Part shown: positions 36,333-45,386 of the stretch, piece after piece | Layout of the letters: each line of letters begins with the position of its first letter | How positions within the stretch are numbered: the first letter of the stretch is position 1 | From: Algoriphagus sp. NG3 | GTDB taxonomy: Bacteria; Bacteroidota; Bacteroidia; Cytophagales; Cyclobacteriaceae | NCBI RefSeq assembly: GCF_034119865.1 | Contig: NZ_CP139421.1 | Location: 3,224,001-3,288,000 of the forward strand | DNA: 64,000 bases | Direction: 5' to 3' | Program-made: the position numbers and the translations under genes | The notes under the pieces: generated by a model | What the model was told of the DNA's origin: nothing | Seen by the model: only the letters and a program-made list of their open reading frames with translations | Databases searched by the model: none

Positions 36333-37265
36333 ATGGAACGAATAATTTTTGGAGACAACCAGTTTTTTGCTGTTAATCATATCTCAGACGAAAAATCCCG
36401 TGCCCAGTCAATTAAATTCAAAGATGATTCCGCTATCATCAAAACGCTGGATATTGCCATAGCCTCAGGCATAAACACCTTCATGTGCACTACCCATGAC
36501 AGGATTGCCAATATCTGCGAAATTATCAGACAAGATCCTGAAAAATACCAGGATTTTAAGGTCTACCCCTGCATGCCCTATGCACACAAATATGCCAATG
36601 CAGTAACTGAACTGGGCATATCAGGAACATTGAAACAATATGTGCCAGGCAACTTTGTAAGCTCTTTGTTTAAAGGCGGAATGGCCTATGTATCCAAGGA
36701 TTTCATCTCAATTATGGAATTAATGATTGATGCAGAAATGAAGATGTTTAAAGGGATCAATACGCCGGTTATTTTTCTTCAAAATGTAATTACAGATCTT
36801 CTATTGGGACTTGGAATGAATGAATTTCTAATCGGGTTCGCAAACTATGTAAGACAAAAATACAATGCAGAGCCTGGCTTTATTACAATGAATCTACCGA
36901 AGCTTTTGGATGTGCTGGAAAAAGGGGGGATTACTAACCCTATTATTTGCACTTCCATAAACAAAGTGAATTTTAGAATGTCAGGAGGAAAGGAAATATA
37001 CGAAAAAACCCTAAGGGAAGGAAGATGCAGGGTCATCGCAATGCAGGTTCTTGGCGGTGGGGCAATTCCGGCAAGTGAGGCATTGGAATATGTAAGTAAC
37101 TTACCCAATATCGAATCTATACTGTTTGGTGCGTCATCCAAACAAAATATCGAAAATACAGTGGAAACTATAAAATTCCACGATCAACGAAAAAAAGAGA
37201 GATCTATCAGCCATTATAACATATCTGATGAACAACTTACTACATCAGTGAGTGCAGTAAATTAA
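36333..37265 (+). CDS. Divergent aldo/keto-reductase-like TIM-barrel protein
   Basis: A 310-residue soluble protein. The pattern IIKTLDIAIASGINTFMCT near the N-terminus and IESILFGASSKQNIENTVE near the C-terminus look like the start and end of an aldo/keto-reductase barrel, but the normal catalytic Tyr/Lys/His signature (DTAxxYG) is not present: the matching place reads CTTHDRIANI. A histidine-rich start (NQFFAVNH) and HDR could form another active site. The tail (KERSISHYNISDEQL) is not typical. Function unknown; its tight pairing with the Gfo/Idh gene suggests successive steps on one sugar. Confidence 0.6.
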   Translation: MERIIFGDNQFFAVNHISDEKSRAQSIKFKDDSAIIKTLDIAIASGINTFMCTTHDRIANICEIIRQDPEKYQDFKVYPCMPYAHKYANAVTELGISGTLKQYVPGNFVSSLFKGGMAYVSKDFISIMELMIDAEMKMFKGINTPVIFLQNVITDLLLGLGMNEFLIGFANYVRQKYNAEPGFITMNLPKLLDVLEKGGITNPIICTSINKVNFRMSGGKEIYEKTLREGRCRVIAMQVLGGGAIPASEALEYVSNLPNIESILFGASSKQNIENTVETIKFHDQRKKERSISHYNISDEQLTTSVSAVN

Positions 37266-37275
37266 AATTCTCAAG

Positions 37276-37326
37276 GCCGTCTGTTATTGCTAGCAATTCT
37301 AGTCAAAGCAGACGGCAGTTAGTTTT
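37276..37326 (+). terminator. Stem-loop after the TIM-barrel gene
   Basis: GCCGTCTG and CAGACGGC make an 8-bp stem around a 35-base loop that itself contains the palindrome ATTGCTAGCAAT. It starts 11 bp after the stop codon. A weak T run follows (AGTTAGTTTTAAG). Confidence 0.45.
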
Positions 37327-37850
37327 AAGCATAGAGAATGAGGATTTTTTATGCTGTAGACCAAGGACGCCAAGAATCCCAGCATTGTATTCCCGACAGT
37401 ACCTCTACAAGCAAGTTCTTTGCTTTTGAAACCTACCTACCCTCCATGGTAGGGAACATATCGATTTTGTTCAAGACCCGCTAGCCGATATAATCAAAAT
37501 TTTACACCATAGCCTGATTAATGAGAACATGTGCCGATCAGGCATTGTCTAAGCCATTGATTTTGCAGAATCATCCAAGAAAAATCCATGGAGTTCACCT
37601 TCGGCACGCGCACTTATTCAATTTTTGCCGCATGCGAAAAGGCCTCCTTACTTTAAAAAACTGGTCAAACAGTAAATCCAGAAACAACCTATTTGAAAAA
37701 GATGCACCCAGAGCTTCTTAATGGTTTGACCCGATACCACTTCCTCTTCCCGATGAAAATTCCTGCAAAATCTGACTTGTCAGTCGTCTGCATTCAAAGC
37801 AAGTGAATTGATATCTCAAATTTAAAATTCGTAAAAATATAATTTTCAAA

Positions 37851-37883
37851 TTTGTAAAAATGTATTTTAAATACATATATTTG
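37851..37883 (+). promoter_or_regulatory. EPS operon promoter with palindromic operator
   Basis: TTTG at 37851-37854 and a perfect TATATTTG at 37876-37883, spaced by 21 bp, match the Bacteroidota promoter. The spacer is almost filled by an inverted repeat (ATGTATTT-T-AAATACAT, 37860-37876), whose core equals the one before the PAS gene. A protein bound here would block polymerase. The leader to the ATG at 38084 would be nearly 200 bases. Confidence 0.6.
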
Positions 37884-38083
37884 CAATATAAATCAGAGTG
37901 TTGCTTTCTGAACGAATAGTTCTCGCAGATGTGCAATTAGTTCTTACGGAACAAAAAATTTCACATTCATGAGTATTTTGATTGTTGTATATAAATCCAT
38001 TAAGCGCAAAACCGTGTGACTGAAAGGGCGAAGCTATGGAATCAGGAAAAATTCAATCTCAAAAAAAATTCAGACCATATTTT

Positions 38084-38857
38084 ATGAAAAATCTATTAAT
38101 CATAATATTTATCTCAGCACTGGGCTTCTCCTGTTCAAAAAGAAACTTGGTATATTTCAGTGACATAGATTTGAATTCAACTTATAAAGTACCTACGGCC
38201 ACTTCTGCTGAGCCACGGATCCAAGAAGATGATCTTTTGAGTATTACGGTAACAAGTTTGAATGCAGAATCAAATATGTTGTTTAATGCTGGTGTTTTGA
38301 CACCTTCAGGAGAAACCGGCAATACCGTTATCTCCAATCCAATCAATGAAAATTATTTAGTGGACAAAAATGGCTACATCAATTATCCTGTAATCGGTCA
38401 AATAAACTTAGATGGGTTGACCAAATTAGAAGCAATTGAAAAAATGACTGGACTTCTGAAGGAATATGTTCAGGATCCAATCATAAATATCAGGTTTATG
38501 AATTTCAAGGTTTCGGTGATAGGCGAGGTTCAGAAGCCATCCACGTTTATCATTCCAACAGAAAAAGTAACTATTTTAGAAGCCTTGGGTTTAGCTGGAG
38601 ATATGACCGCTTACGGTCGTAGGGAAAATGTACTGATCATTCGTGAAAAAAATGGTGAAAGGAGTGCTACCAGGATAAACCTAAATGATAAAGACGTTCT
38701 GGAATCACCCTACTATTATTTACAACAAAATGATGTAGTTTATGTGGAACCTTATAAGACCAAAGCAATCCAATCAGATACAAATCCAAGAACCATTGCA
38801 TTTCTTTCAAGTTTATTAAGTTTAGCTACTTTAATTATAATACAAATTAATTGGTAA
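38084..38857 (+). CDS. Outer-membrane polysaccharide export lipoprotein (Wza-like)
   Basis: A 257-residue lipoprotein of the polysaccharide export family. The signal peptide MKNLLIIIFISALGFSC ends in the lipobox cysteine, which is why the ATG at 38084 is preferred over one at 38036. The export domain starts RIQEDDLLSITVTSLNAES; an SLBB domain follows (FKVSVIGEVQKPSTFIIP ... ALGLAGDMTAYGRRENV), and a C-terminal hydrophobic helix (FLSSLLSLATLIIIQI) may form the outer-membrane pore. First gene of the long EPS operon, 34 bp before the kinase. Confidence 0.92.
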   Translation: MKNLLIIIFISALGFSCSKRNLVYFSDIDLNSTYKVPTATSAEPRIQEDDLLSITVTSLNAESNMLFNAGVLTPSGETGNTVISNPINENYLVDKNGYINYPVIGQINLDGLTKLEAIEKMTGLLKEYVQDPIINIRFMNFKVSVIGEVQKPSTFIIPTEKVTILEALGLAGDMTAYGRRENVLIIREKNGERSATRINLNDKDVLESPYYYLQQNDVVYVEPYKTKAIQSDTNPRTIAFLSSLLSLATLIIIQINW

Positions 38858-38891
38858 CCCTTATACAGTTCAATAATCTAAAACAAGCAAA

Positions 38892-41273
38892 ATGAAATTA
38901 TCTGATTTATTAAATGAACTTGAGGAGGAAGAAAGCAATTCTAACACCGAGGAGCCAGTAAATTATAAAATGCTTCTTTATAAATACCTGAGCAAATGGT
39001 ATTGGTTTGCAACTGGGGTTTTTATTTGTTTAAGCCTAGCCTTTGCTTATGCTTATTTTTCAACACCTTATTATTTGGTTACCAGCAAGTTGCTATTGAA
39101 AGATGAAAAAAAAGGAGCTGATTTTTCTTCCAATGCGGTAGTTTCTGAAATGTTGGGTTTTGGATCCAGCACATCTGTTGAAAACGAGGCCGAGATTATA
39201 AAGTCCGAAAATTTAATGATAAAGGTTTTTGAAGAACTAAATATTAACAATACATATTCTATCCCAAACGGAAATTTTAGATGGAAAGAAATTTATGGCT
39301 ACCAAGTTCCCATCCAGGTGGTCATTCATAAAATAAATGACTATATTGAAGTAGATGACAACTCTATAATTATACATATCAAGAATCAAGATGAATTTGT
39401 ACTGGAAACTCCGGAGGGCACAAAAAACACATATGCTTTTGGTCAAAAGCTTGCTAATTTCTATGGTGAATTTTCAATCATCAAAAACCCTCTCTTGGCA
39501 AGCGAATCTGATTCAACCAATGTGCCGCTTGTTTTAGATTATGAGCCTATTAAAATTGACTTTTTTTACCCTAGTGCTCTTGGAAAATATTATGCAAAAA
39601 ATTTAACTGTCGATATTGTCAATAAACTGGCAAGTGTTGTCACCCTATATATGGTTGATACCCATCCCCAAAAAGGTAAAGAGGTATTGCAGAAATTAAT
39701 TGAGGTCTATAATAGAGAGGCTGAAAACGAAAAAAATGAAATTGCCATAAACACCATTGCCTTTATTGATGAGCAACTAGTAGGTCTTACAGATGAATTA
39801 GAAGCTATTGAACAGGAAGCCGAACAATATAAACTAAGGAACTCCATCACTAATGTGGGAGCAGAAGCAGAGCTGTATCTGAACAGCACTACAGTGAACA
39901 GGCAACAGCTCAGTGAATTTTCAATTCAAATTGATGTGCTAGAATCCATTGAAGCTTACCTGAGAAACCAGGGAACGGATTATGAAATGGTGCCAAGTAC
40001 ACTTAGTATCCAAGACCCTACACTTTCCGGATTGATCGCCAACTTCAACCAGCTACAAAGGGAAAGGGAGAGAATGCTGAGGACTACACAGCCCAACAAT
40101 CCCATTGTCCAGAATATCAATCAACAATTGACCAGTCTCCGGGCAAGTATTCTGGAAAACCTAAGAAACATTAAAAATGGACTGGTGATTTCAAGGGACA
40201 ATTTGCAGGCAACTTCCAATCAATTCCAAAGCCGGGCATCCCAGGTGCCTACCATGGAAAGGGAATTATTGGACATTAATCGGAAACAAGGCATTAAGCA
40301 AGAGCATTATATCTATTTGATTCAAAAAAGAGAAGAGGCGGTTTTGACCTTGGCGGCAACGACTGCCAGCAATTCAAAAGTTATTGACCCCCCTACTCCA
40401 TCTGACTTGCCTGTCTCACCCAAGAAAAAATTGATCTATGCATTCGGTTTAATCATGGGACTGGCATTCCCTTTTGGATTTATATTTATAAAAGATCTCT
40501 TGCAGGATAAAATCCAGGTCAAATCAGATGTGGAAAGAATCACTTCAACCAAAATTCTAGGTGAGATATCCAGAAATAAAAATGACAAAGGTGTCATTGC
40601 TATTTCCAAAAGCAAAAGAACGCTGATTGCCGAACAATTTAGATTTGTCCGCAGCAACCTGGCTTTCAGTACCTATACAAAACCTAATAAGGTGATCATG
40701 GTGACATCAGGGGTGAGCGGTGAGGGCAAGACTTTTTTCAGCATCAATTTAGGGATTAGTTTGGCTTTGGTTGACAAAAAGGTAATCATATTGGAATTTG
40801 ATCTAAGAAAACCGGCGATGCTTTCTGCTTTGGGCATGAAAGCCTCAATTGGGCTCACCGATTATTTAGGATCAGATGAATATGAGTTGGATGATCTCAT
40901 TCAGCCAGTTCCATTAACTGAAAACTTATCCGCGATTGGTTGCGGTAACATACCTGAAAATCCCGCTGAATTGATGATGGGAGGAAAATTAATTCAATTG
41001 ATCGATGAATTATCCAACAGATTCGATTATGTACTCATCGACACGGCTCCCATTGGATTGGTCTCTGATTCTTTTATTCTATCAGAACTTGCTGATGTCA
41101 CCATATTTATGGTCCGCTATAATTATTCAACAAAGGCCCAAGTCAAAACTATTGAGGATATCCGAAAAAACAAGAAATTCAAATTCCCTTTAATTGTCTT
41201 AAATGATGCCAACCTAGAAGTTACCTATGGGTATGGTCCTACTTATGGGAAAAATTATTATCAAGAACAATAA
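38892..41273 (+). CDS. Polysaccharide copolymerase / tyrosine autokinase (Wzc-like)
   Basis: A 793-residue inner-membrane protein. A Wzz domain with two transmembrane helices (about residues 36-57 and 515-535) holds a large periplasmic coiled-coil region; a GNVR-type segment precedes helix two. The cytosolic BY-kinase has Walker A VTSGVSGEGKTFFSIN, Walker A' ILEFDLRKP and Walker B DYVLIDTAPIG. The C-terminal tail has a Tyr cluster (YGYGPTYGKNYYQEQ), the usual autophosphorylation site. With the Wza-like lipoprotein it makes the export channel and controls chain length. Confidence 0.93.
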   Translation: MKLSDLLNELEEEESNSNTEEPVNYKMLLYKYLSKWYWFATGVFICLSLAFAYAYFSTPYYLVTSKLLLKDEKKGADFSSNAVVSEMLGFGSSTSVENEAEIIKSENLMIKVFEELNINNTYSIPNGNFRWKEIYGYQVPIQVVIHKINDYIEVDDNSIIIHIKNQDEFVLETPEGTKNTYAFGQKLANFYGEFSIIKNPLLASESDSTNVPLVLDYEPIKIDFFYPSALGKYYAKNLTVDIVNKLASVVTLYMVDTHPQKGKEVLQKLIEVYNREAENEKNEIAINTIAFIDEQLVGLTDELEAIEQEAEQYKLRNSITNVGAEAELYLNSTTVNRQQLSEFSIQIDVLESIEAYLRNQGTDYEMVPSTLSIQDPTLSGLIANFNQLQRERERMLRTTQPNNPIVQNINQQLTSLRASILENLRNIKNGLVISRDNLQATSNQFQSRASQVPTMERELLDINRKQGIKQEHYIYLIQKREEAVLTLAATTASNSKVIDPPTPSDLPVSPKKKLIYAFGLIMGLAFPFGFIFIKDLLQDKIQVKSDVERITSTKILGEISRNKNDKGVIAISKSKRTLIAEQFRFVRSNLAFSTYTKPNKVIMVTSGVSGEGKTFFSINLGISLALVDKKVIILEFDLRKPAMLSALGMKASIGLTDYLGSDEYELDDLIQPVPLTENLSAIGCGNIPENPAELMMGGKLIQLIDELSNRFDYVLIDTAPIGLVSDSFILSELADVTIFMVRYNYSTKAQVKTIEDIRKNKKFKFPLIVLNDANLEVTYGYGPTYGKNYYQEQ

Positions 41274-41306
41274 CTTTTACTATCGTAATCAAGCCAACTA
41301 ATATTT

Positions 41307-41786
41307 ATGGAGAACAAGAAAAGAGTTTTGCTTGTCTGTTCAGATGGAGGGCATCTCGCACAAATGTTGGAACTCAAAGAATTGTTTGAAAAGTACGATT
41401 ACCTTTTAGTTACTGAAAGAGCACCTTCAACGATTCCTCTTGCTAAAACCTATAATCTTAAGTTTGTCCGTCCTAGACCAGAAGGAAAGAATAGGAAACT
41501 GGGTTTTTATATTTCCTTGATTCAAAACTCGTTTTCATCACTTAAAATTTTACTGACACACAGGCCAAAAGTGATTTTGACAACGGGGAGTCATACAGCT
41601 GTCCCCTTTTGCATACTCGCGAAAATATTAGGAATGAAGGTAGTTTGGATTCTTTCCTATGCCAGAATCAACTCAAAAGCCTCATCTGCCAATTTAATAT
41701 ATCCTATTGCAAACCGTTTTTTGGTTCAATGGCCCAATATGACAGACCACTATAAAAAAGGTATTTATGTCGGCTCTATATATTAA
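41307..41786 (+). CDS. PssD/Alg14-like glycosyltransferase membrane subunit
   Basis: A 159-residue protein of the Alg14/PssD group: RVLLVCSDGGHLAQMLEL is the N-terminal signature, followed by VILTTGSHTAVPFCILAK and VVWILSYARINSKASSANL. These subunits anchor the sugar-nucleotide-binding partner at the membrane; they have no complete active site alone. The partner gene follows at 41850. The pair adds the second sugar to the lipid-linked intermediate in related systems. Confidence 0.88.
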   Translation: MENKKRVLLVCSDGGHLAQMLELKELFEKYDYLLVTERAPSTIPLAKTYNLKFVRPRPEGKNRKLGFYISLIQNSFSSLKILLTHRPKVILTTGSHTAVPFCILAKILGMKVVWILSYARINSKASSANLIYPIANRFLVQWPNMTDHYKKGIYVGSIY

Positions 41787-41849
41787 GCACTCCTATTGAT
41801 CTTTTGATTTTTGGGAAAAATCGCTGCATCCACCCCTAAATTGTCCTAT

Positions 41850-42329
41850 ATGATATTTGTGCTTCTCGGTACATTTCCACTAACCTTCCCCAGACCACTC
41901 GTTGAAATTGAAAAGCTAATTCAAACTGGGGTCATTACAGATGAAGTTATAGTCCAAAGTGGTCATACACCTTTTCAAAGTGACCATATGAAGATCATTC
42001 CCTTTATGCCCCTGGATGAGTTACTATCTCTATATCAAAGAGCTGACCTCATCATCACGCAAGCAGGGACTGGATCAATTATTAAAGGCTTGAAGCTTAA
42101 TAAAAAAATGATTGCCATAGCCAGACTAGCAAAATTGGGAGAACATGTGGATGACCACCAATCCGAACTTATAAAGGAATTTTCTGAATGCAATTTTCTT
42201 CTACCTTGGTCTGAACAAGACCAGTTGGCAGATATTTTAGAAAAAATTGCTGATTTTAAACCTCAGGTTTACAAATCAGAAAATAAAGCCATTGTAAATT
42301 ATTTAATAGATTATATCGATAATGTTTAA
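41850..42329 (+). CDS. PssE/Alg13-like glycosyltransferase catalytic subunit
   Basis: A 159-residue protein with the GT28 C-terminal fold. The ATG at 41850 gives MIFVLLGTFPLTFPRPL, matching PssE; the frame extends 13 codons upstream but overlaps nothing needed. The UDP-sugar site is LIITQAGTGSIIKGLKLNKK, ending ARLAKLGEHVDDHQSELI. It acts with the Alg14-like protein encoded 63 bp upstream. Confidence 0.87.
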   Translation: MIFVLLGTFPLTFPRPLVEIEKLIQTGVITDEVIVQSGHTPFQSDHMKIIPFMPLDELLSLYQRADLIITQAGTGSIIKGLKLNKKMIAIARLAKLGEHVDDHQSELIKEFSECNFLLPWSEQDQLADILEKIADFKPQVYKSENKAIVNYLIDYIDNV

Positions 42330-42341
42330 GAAATAAATTTT

Positions 42342-43124
42342 ATGAAAGCAGTAATCCTAGCAGGTGGTTTTGGCACCAGAATCAGTGAAGAAAGTGGTGT
42401 AAGACCTAAACCCATGGTCGAAATAGGCGGAAAACCCATTCTTTGGCACATTATGAAAATCTATTCCTCTCATGGAATCAACGATTTTGTAATATGTTGT
42501 GGATACAAAGGGCATATGATAAAGGAATATTTTTCAAATTATTTTCTGCACATGTCAGATGTGACATTTGATCTTCAAAACAACCAAATGGAAGTACATC
42601 ACAGAAAATCCGAACCTTGGAAAGTGACTTTAATCGACACCGGTGAAAATGTCATGACAGGAGGGCGGATCAAAAGGGTAGCAGATTATATAAAAGATGA
42701 GACCTTTTGCCTTACTTACGGTGATGGAGTGAGTGATATTGACATCAGAAAAACCATTGATTTCCATAGAGATCAAAATGCTATAGTAACGCTGACCGCA
42801 GTACAGCAACCCGGAAGATTTGGAGCCTTTACACTTGATTCTGAAGACACTAAGATCTCTAATTTCCGGGAAAAGCCTAAGGGAGACGGGACAAACAACG
42901 CCTGGATCAACGGCGGATTTTTCGTAGTTGACCCAAAAGCGCTGGATTTCATTACTGATGATCAGACTGTATGGGAAAAAGAGCCCTTAGAAGAATTGGC
43001 CAAAACAGATAAACTGGCTGCTTTTAGACATAATGGATTTTGGCAGCCAATGGATACACTACGGGATAAAAACCTACTCGAAGAATTTTGGAATAACGGA
43101 TCCGCCCCTTGGAAAACTTGGTAA
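42342..43124 (+). CDS. rfbF: Glucose-1-phosphate cytidylyltransferase
   Basis: A 260-residue nucleotidyltransferase making CDP-glucose from CTP and glucose 1-phosphate, the first step to CDP-6-deoxy- and 3,6-dideoxyhexoses. Signature [16 protein letters not shown] then [34 protein letters not shown] binds metal; [16 protein letters not shown] is typical of RfbF and separates it from dTDP-forming RmlA. Followed 17 bp later by rfbG. Confidence 0.95.
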   Translation: MKAVILAGGFGTRISEESGVRPKPMVEIGGKPILWHIMKIYSSHGINDFVICCGYKGHMIKEYFSNYFLHMSDVTFDLQNNQMEVHHRKSEPWKVTLIDTGENVMTGGRIKRVADYIKDETFCLTYGDGVSDIDIRKTIDFHRDQNAIVTLTAVQQPGRFGAFTLDSEDTKISNFREKPKGDGTNNAWINGGFFVVDPKALDFITDDQTVWEKEPLEELAKTDKLAAFRHNGFWQPMDTLRDKNLLEEFWNNGSAPWKTW

Positions 43125-43141
43125 GTTAACTATTTAATAAC

Positions 43142-44272
43142 ATGTCAGACACAAATTCATTAGCAGTATTTTCAGGTAAGAAAATTTTAATAACAGGCCA
43201 CACCGGTTTCAAGGGCTCATGGCTATCTCTTTGGCTTAAACAGAAGGGGGCTAAATTATTCGGTATCTCAAAAGATATACCAACCCAGCCTTCCTTATTC
43301 GAGTCCCTTGGCCTCGAAAAGGAAATGGAGCATATTTTACTTGATATCAGAGATTTAACCTCTTTGAAATCTGAAATAAGAAGAATAGAACCTGATTTTA
43401 TTTTCCATATGGCCGCTCAGCCTATTGTTTCTTTATCGTATCAGGATCCCCTAGAGACGTTCACAACAAATGCCATAGGTACGGCCAATGTCCTGGAAGC
43501 TGTACGTGATCTTCAGAATAAATGTGTGGTCATATGTATTACTTCGGATAAATGTTACGAAAATGTGGAATGGGTCTGGGGATATAAGGAAACAGATATG
43601 CTAGGCGGAAAAGATATATACAGCGGGTCAAAAGCAGCTGCTGAAATTATCATCCATTCGTACTACCATTCTTTTATCAAGAAAATGCCAAATATTAAAT
43701 TGGCTTCTGTCAGAGCCGGCAACGTCATTGGAGGAGGGGATTGGGCTGCCGATAGGATTGTTCCGGATTGTATGCGATCCTGGAGTAAGCAGGAAAAAGT
43801 AGAAATCCGGAATCCAGGTGCCACCAGACCTTGGCAACATGTACTGGAGCCTTTAAGCGGATACCTCGCTGTTGCTGCCGAGCTTTGGGATGGTGGTGAG
43901 TTTAATGGGGAGAGCTATAATTTCGGCCCGCCTTCTGAAAATAATATTACCGTAATGGAACTACTCCAAAAACTTGGGGAAAGTTGGGGACTTAAAAATT
44001 CTCAGGACATCTACACGCAAACAGGAGAACTCAAATTTTCTGAAGCAGGTCTGCTCAAATTAAATTGTGACAAGGCGCTATATGATTTCAAATGGCAACC
44101 CACTCTTACTATAGATGAGCTGATCCGCTTTACCGGAGACTGGTATTATATGTATTACCATAACCAGGGAGATGTTATTGAGTTTACTAAAAATCAGATT
44201 TTTTCTTATGAGCAAAAAGCATCCGATAAGAAAATAAGATGGGCAAAACAAACACAATTTTCACTCCTTTAG
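43142..44272 (+). CDS. rfbG: CDP-glucose 4,6-dehydratase
   Basis: A 376-residue extended SDR that converts CDP-glucose to CDP-4-keto-6-deoxyglucose. NAD motif ITGHTGFKGSWLSLWL, family segments AAQPIVSLSYQDPLETF, ITSDKCYENVEWVWGYKE, the catalytic YSGSK and GAGNV-like RAGNVIGGGDWAADRIVPD, ARPWQHVLEPL-like TRPWQHVLEPLSGYL. Product feeds the cupin epimerase-like enzymes downstream. Confidence 0.95.
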   Translation: MSDTNSLAVFSGKKILITGHTGFKGSWLSLWLKQKGAKLFGISKDIPTQPSLFESLGLEKEMEHILLDIRDLTSLKSEIRRIEPDFIFHMAAQPIVSLSYQDPLETFTTNAIGTANVLEAVRDLQNKCVVICITSDKCYENVEWVWGYKETDMLGGKDIYSGSKAAAEIIIHSYYHSFIKKMPNIKLASVRAGNVIGGGDWAADRIVPDCMRSWSKQEKVEIRNPGATRPWQHVLEPLSGYLAVAAELWDGGEFNGESYNFGPPSENNITVMELLQKLGESWGLKNSQDIYTQTGELKFSEAGLLKLNCDKALYDFKWQPTLTIDELIRFTGDWYYMYYHNQGDVIEFTKNQIFSYEQKASDKKIRWAKQTQFSLL

Positions 44273-44282
44273 ACAAAGCATT

Positions 44283-44822
44283 ATGCTATTTAATGAGACT
44301 AGCATCAAAGACATGTATGTAATTGATCTGGAAAAGAAATATGATGAAAGAGGGTATTTTGCCAGAACTTTTTGCACCCACGAATTTGAGGCTCATAGCA
44401 TAAAGTTCTCCCCTATCCAGTCCAACATGTCCTTTAGCAAATTAAAAGGAACACTCAGAGGTTTGCATTACCAGGTACCAACAGAAGAAGCTAAATTAGT
44501 CAGATGCCCCCAAGGGAAAATTTTCGATGTTGTCATTGATATGAGAACTGAGTCAGAATCCTACTTGAAAATATCATGCAATGAACTAGCGAGCACAACA
44601 AGTCGGTTACTGTACGTTCCTCCCGGGTGTGCCCATGGTTTTCTAACGTTGGAAAACAATACTGAAGTCAATTATTTGGTCAATGCACTCTTCAATCCTG
44701 CACAGGAAAGAGGAATCCGGTACAATGATCCGGCTTTTACTATTCCATGGCCTATAGAGATAACCACAATTTCAGAAAAGGACAAATCACTTCCTGACTA
44801 TGACGCACAAAAGAGAATCTGA
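44283..44822 (+). CDS. RmlC-like sugar 3,5-epimerase family protein (copy 1)
   Basis: A 179-residue cupin of the dTDP-4-dehydrorhamnose 3,5-epimerase family. The catalytic His62 is in LRGLHYQVP, and the PGCAHGF core and ERGIRYNDPAF segment are present. The Tyr pair used in RmlC catalysis is changed: the aligned place reads Leu136-Phe137 (NALFNP). That makes a normal C3/C5 double epimerisation less certain; a C3-only or isomerase role is possible. Given rfbF and rfbG, the substrate is probably a CDP-4-keto-6-deoxyhexose. Confidence 0.85.
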   Translation: MLFNETSIKDMYVIDLEKKYDERGYFARTFCTHEFEAHSIKFSPIQSNMSFSKLKGTLRGLHYQVPTEEAKLVRCPQGKIFDVVIDMRTESESYLKISCNELASTTSRLLYVPPGCAHGFLTLENNTEVNYLVNALFNPAQERGIRYNDPAFTIPWPIEITTISEKDKSLPDYDAQKRI

Positions 44823-44831
44823 TAGATTGGT

Positions 44832-45386
44832 ATGAATTTAACACAAACTAAGATCCCAGGATGCTTTGAAATCCAGCATAAGGTGCGAAAAGACGACCGG
44901 GGTAAGTTGGTCAAAACCTTTCATGAAAAAACTTTCCAGGAATTGGGACTTCATAAAGACTTTCCTGAAGTTTATTATTCCGTCTCAAAAAAGAACGTGA
45001 TCAGGGGGTTGCACTTCCAAGTGCCGTCCCAGCATCATATCAAAGTCGTTCTTTGCTTGGAAGGGAGCATATTGGATGCCGTAGTAGATCTTCGGGTAGG
45101 TTCTCCGACATACGGGGAGCATATCATCGTTGAACTAAGCCCGGAAAAGGCCAACATGCTCTACGTCCCAGAGGGGTGTGCCCATGGATTTTATTCATTG
45201 TCGGAAAAATCAATCTTTTTAAATCAAACTTCCACCATGTACAGCGCAAAACACGATATGGGAATCAGATGGGACAGCTGCGGTATCGACTGGCCGACCA
45301 AAGACCCGATCGTTTCTAAAAAGGACAAAAACCTTATAGAATTCAGTTCATTTAACTCACCTTTTAGCTATCAGGAAACACTATGA
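44832..45386 (+). CDS. RmlC-like sugar 3,5-epimerase family protein (copy 2)
   Basis: A 184-residue cupin, distant from copy 1. His61 lies in IRGLHFQVPSQHH and His118 in PEGCAHGFYSL; the position equal to the RmlC tyrosine is Tyr137 (STMYSAKHD), so the acid residue is kept here though its neighbour is Met. The closing sequence MGIRWDSCGIDWP is usual. It probably epimerises a CDP-4-keto-6-deoxyhexose. Overlaps the SAF-domain dehydrogenase gene by four bases. Confidence 0.87.
   Translation: MNLTQTKIPGCFEIQHKVRKDDRGKLVKTFHEKTFQELGLHKDFPEVYYSVSKKNVIRGLHFQVPSQHHIKVVLCLEGSILDAVVDLRVGSPTYGEHIIVELSPEKANMLYVPEGCAHGFYSLSEKSIFLNQTSTMYSAKHDMGIRWDSCGIDWPTKDPIVSKKDKNLIEFSSFNSPFSYQETL

Larger units (their letters stand above)
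37266..38083. other. Long intergenic region with hairpin and EPS promoter
   Basis: 818 bp between the TIM-barrel gene and the export lipoprotein. It contains a stem-loop near its left end, a promoter with an embedded palindrome at 37851-37883, and a long predicted leader. The middle (37330-37840) shows no convincing ORF; a 66-codon frame at 37521-37721 lacks any recognisable feature. It could hold a degraded gene or an untranslated regulator. Confidence 0.5.

Noticed and set aside
37521..37721. 66-codon plus-strand frame in the long intergenic region
   Set aside because: No homology feature, no start signal, and no hydrophobic or repeated structure; kept only as a comment on the intergenic region.
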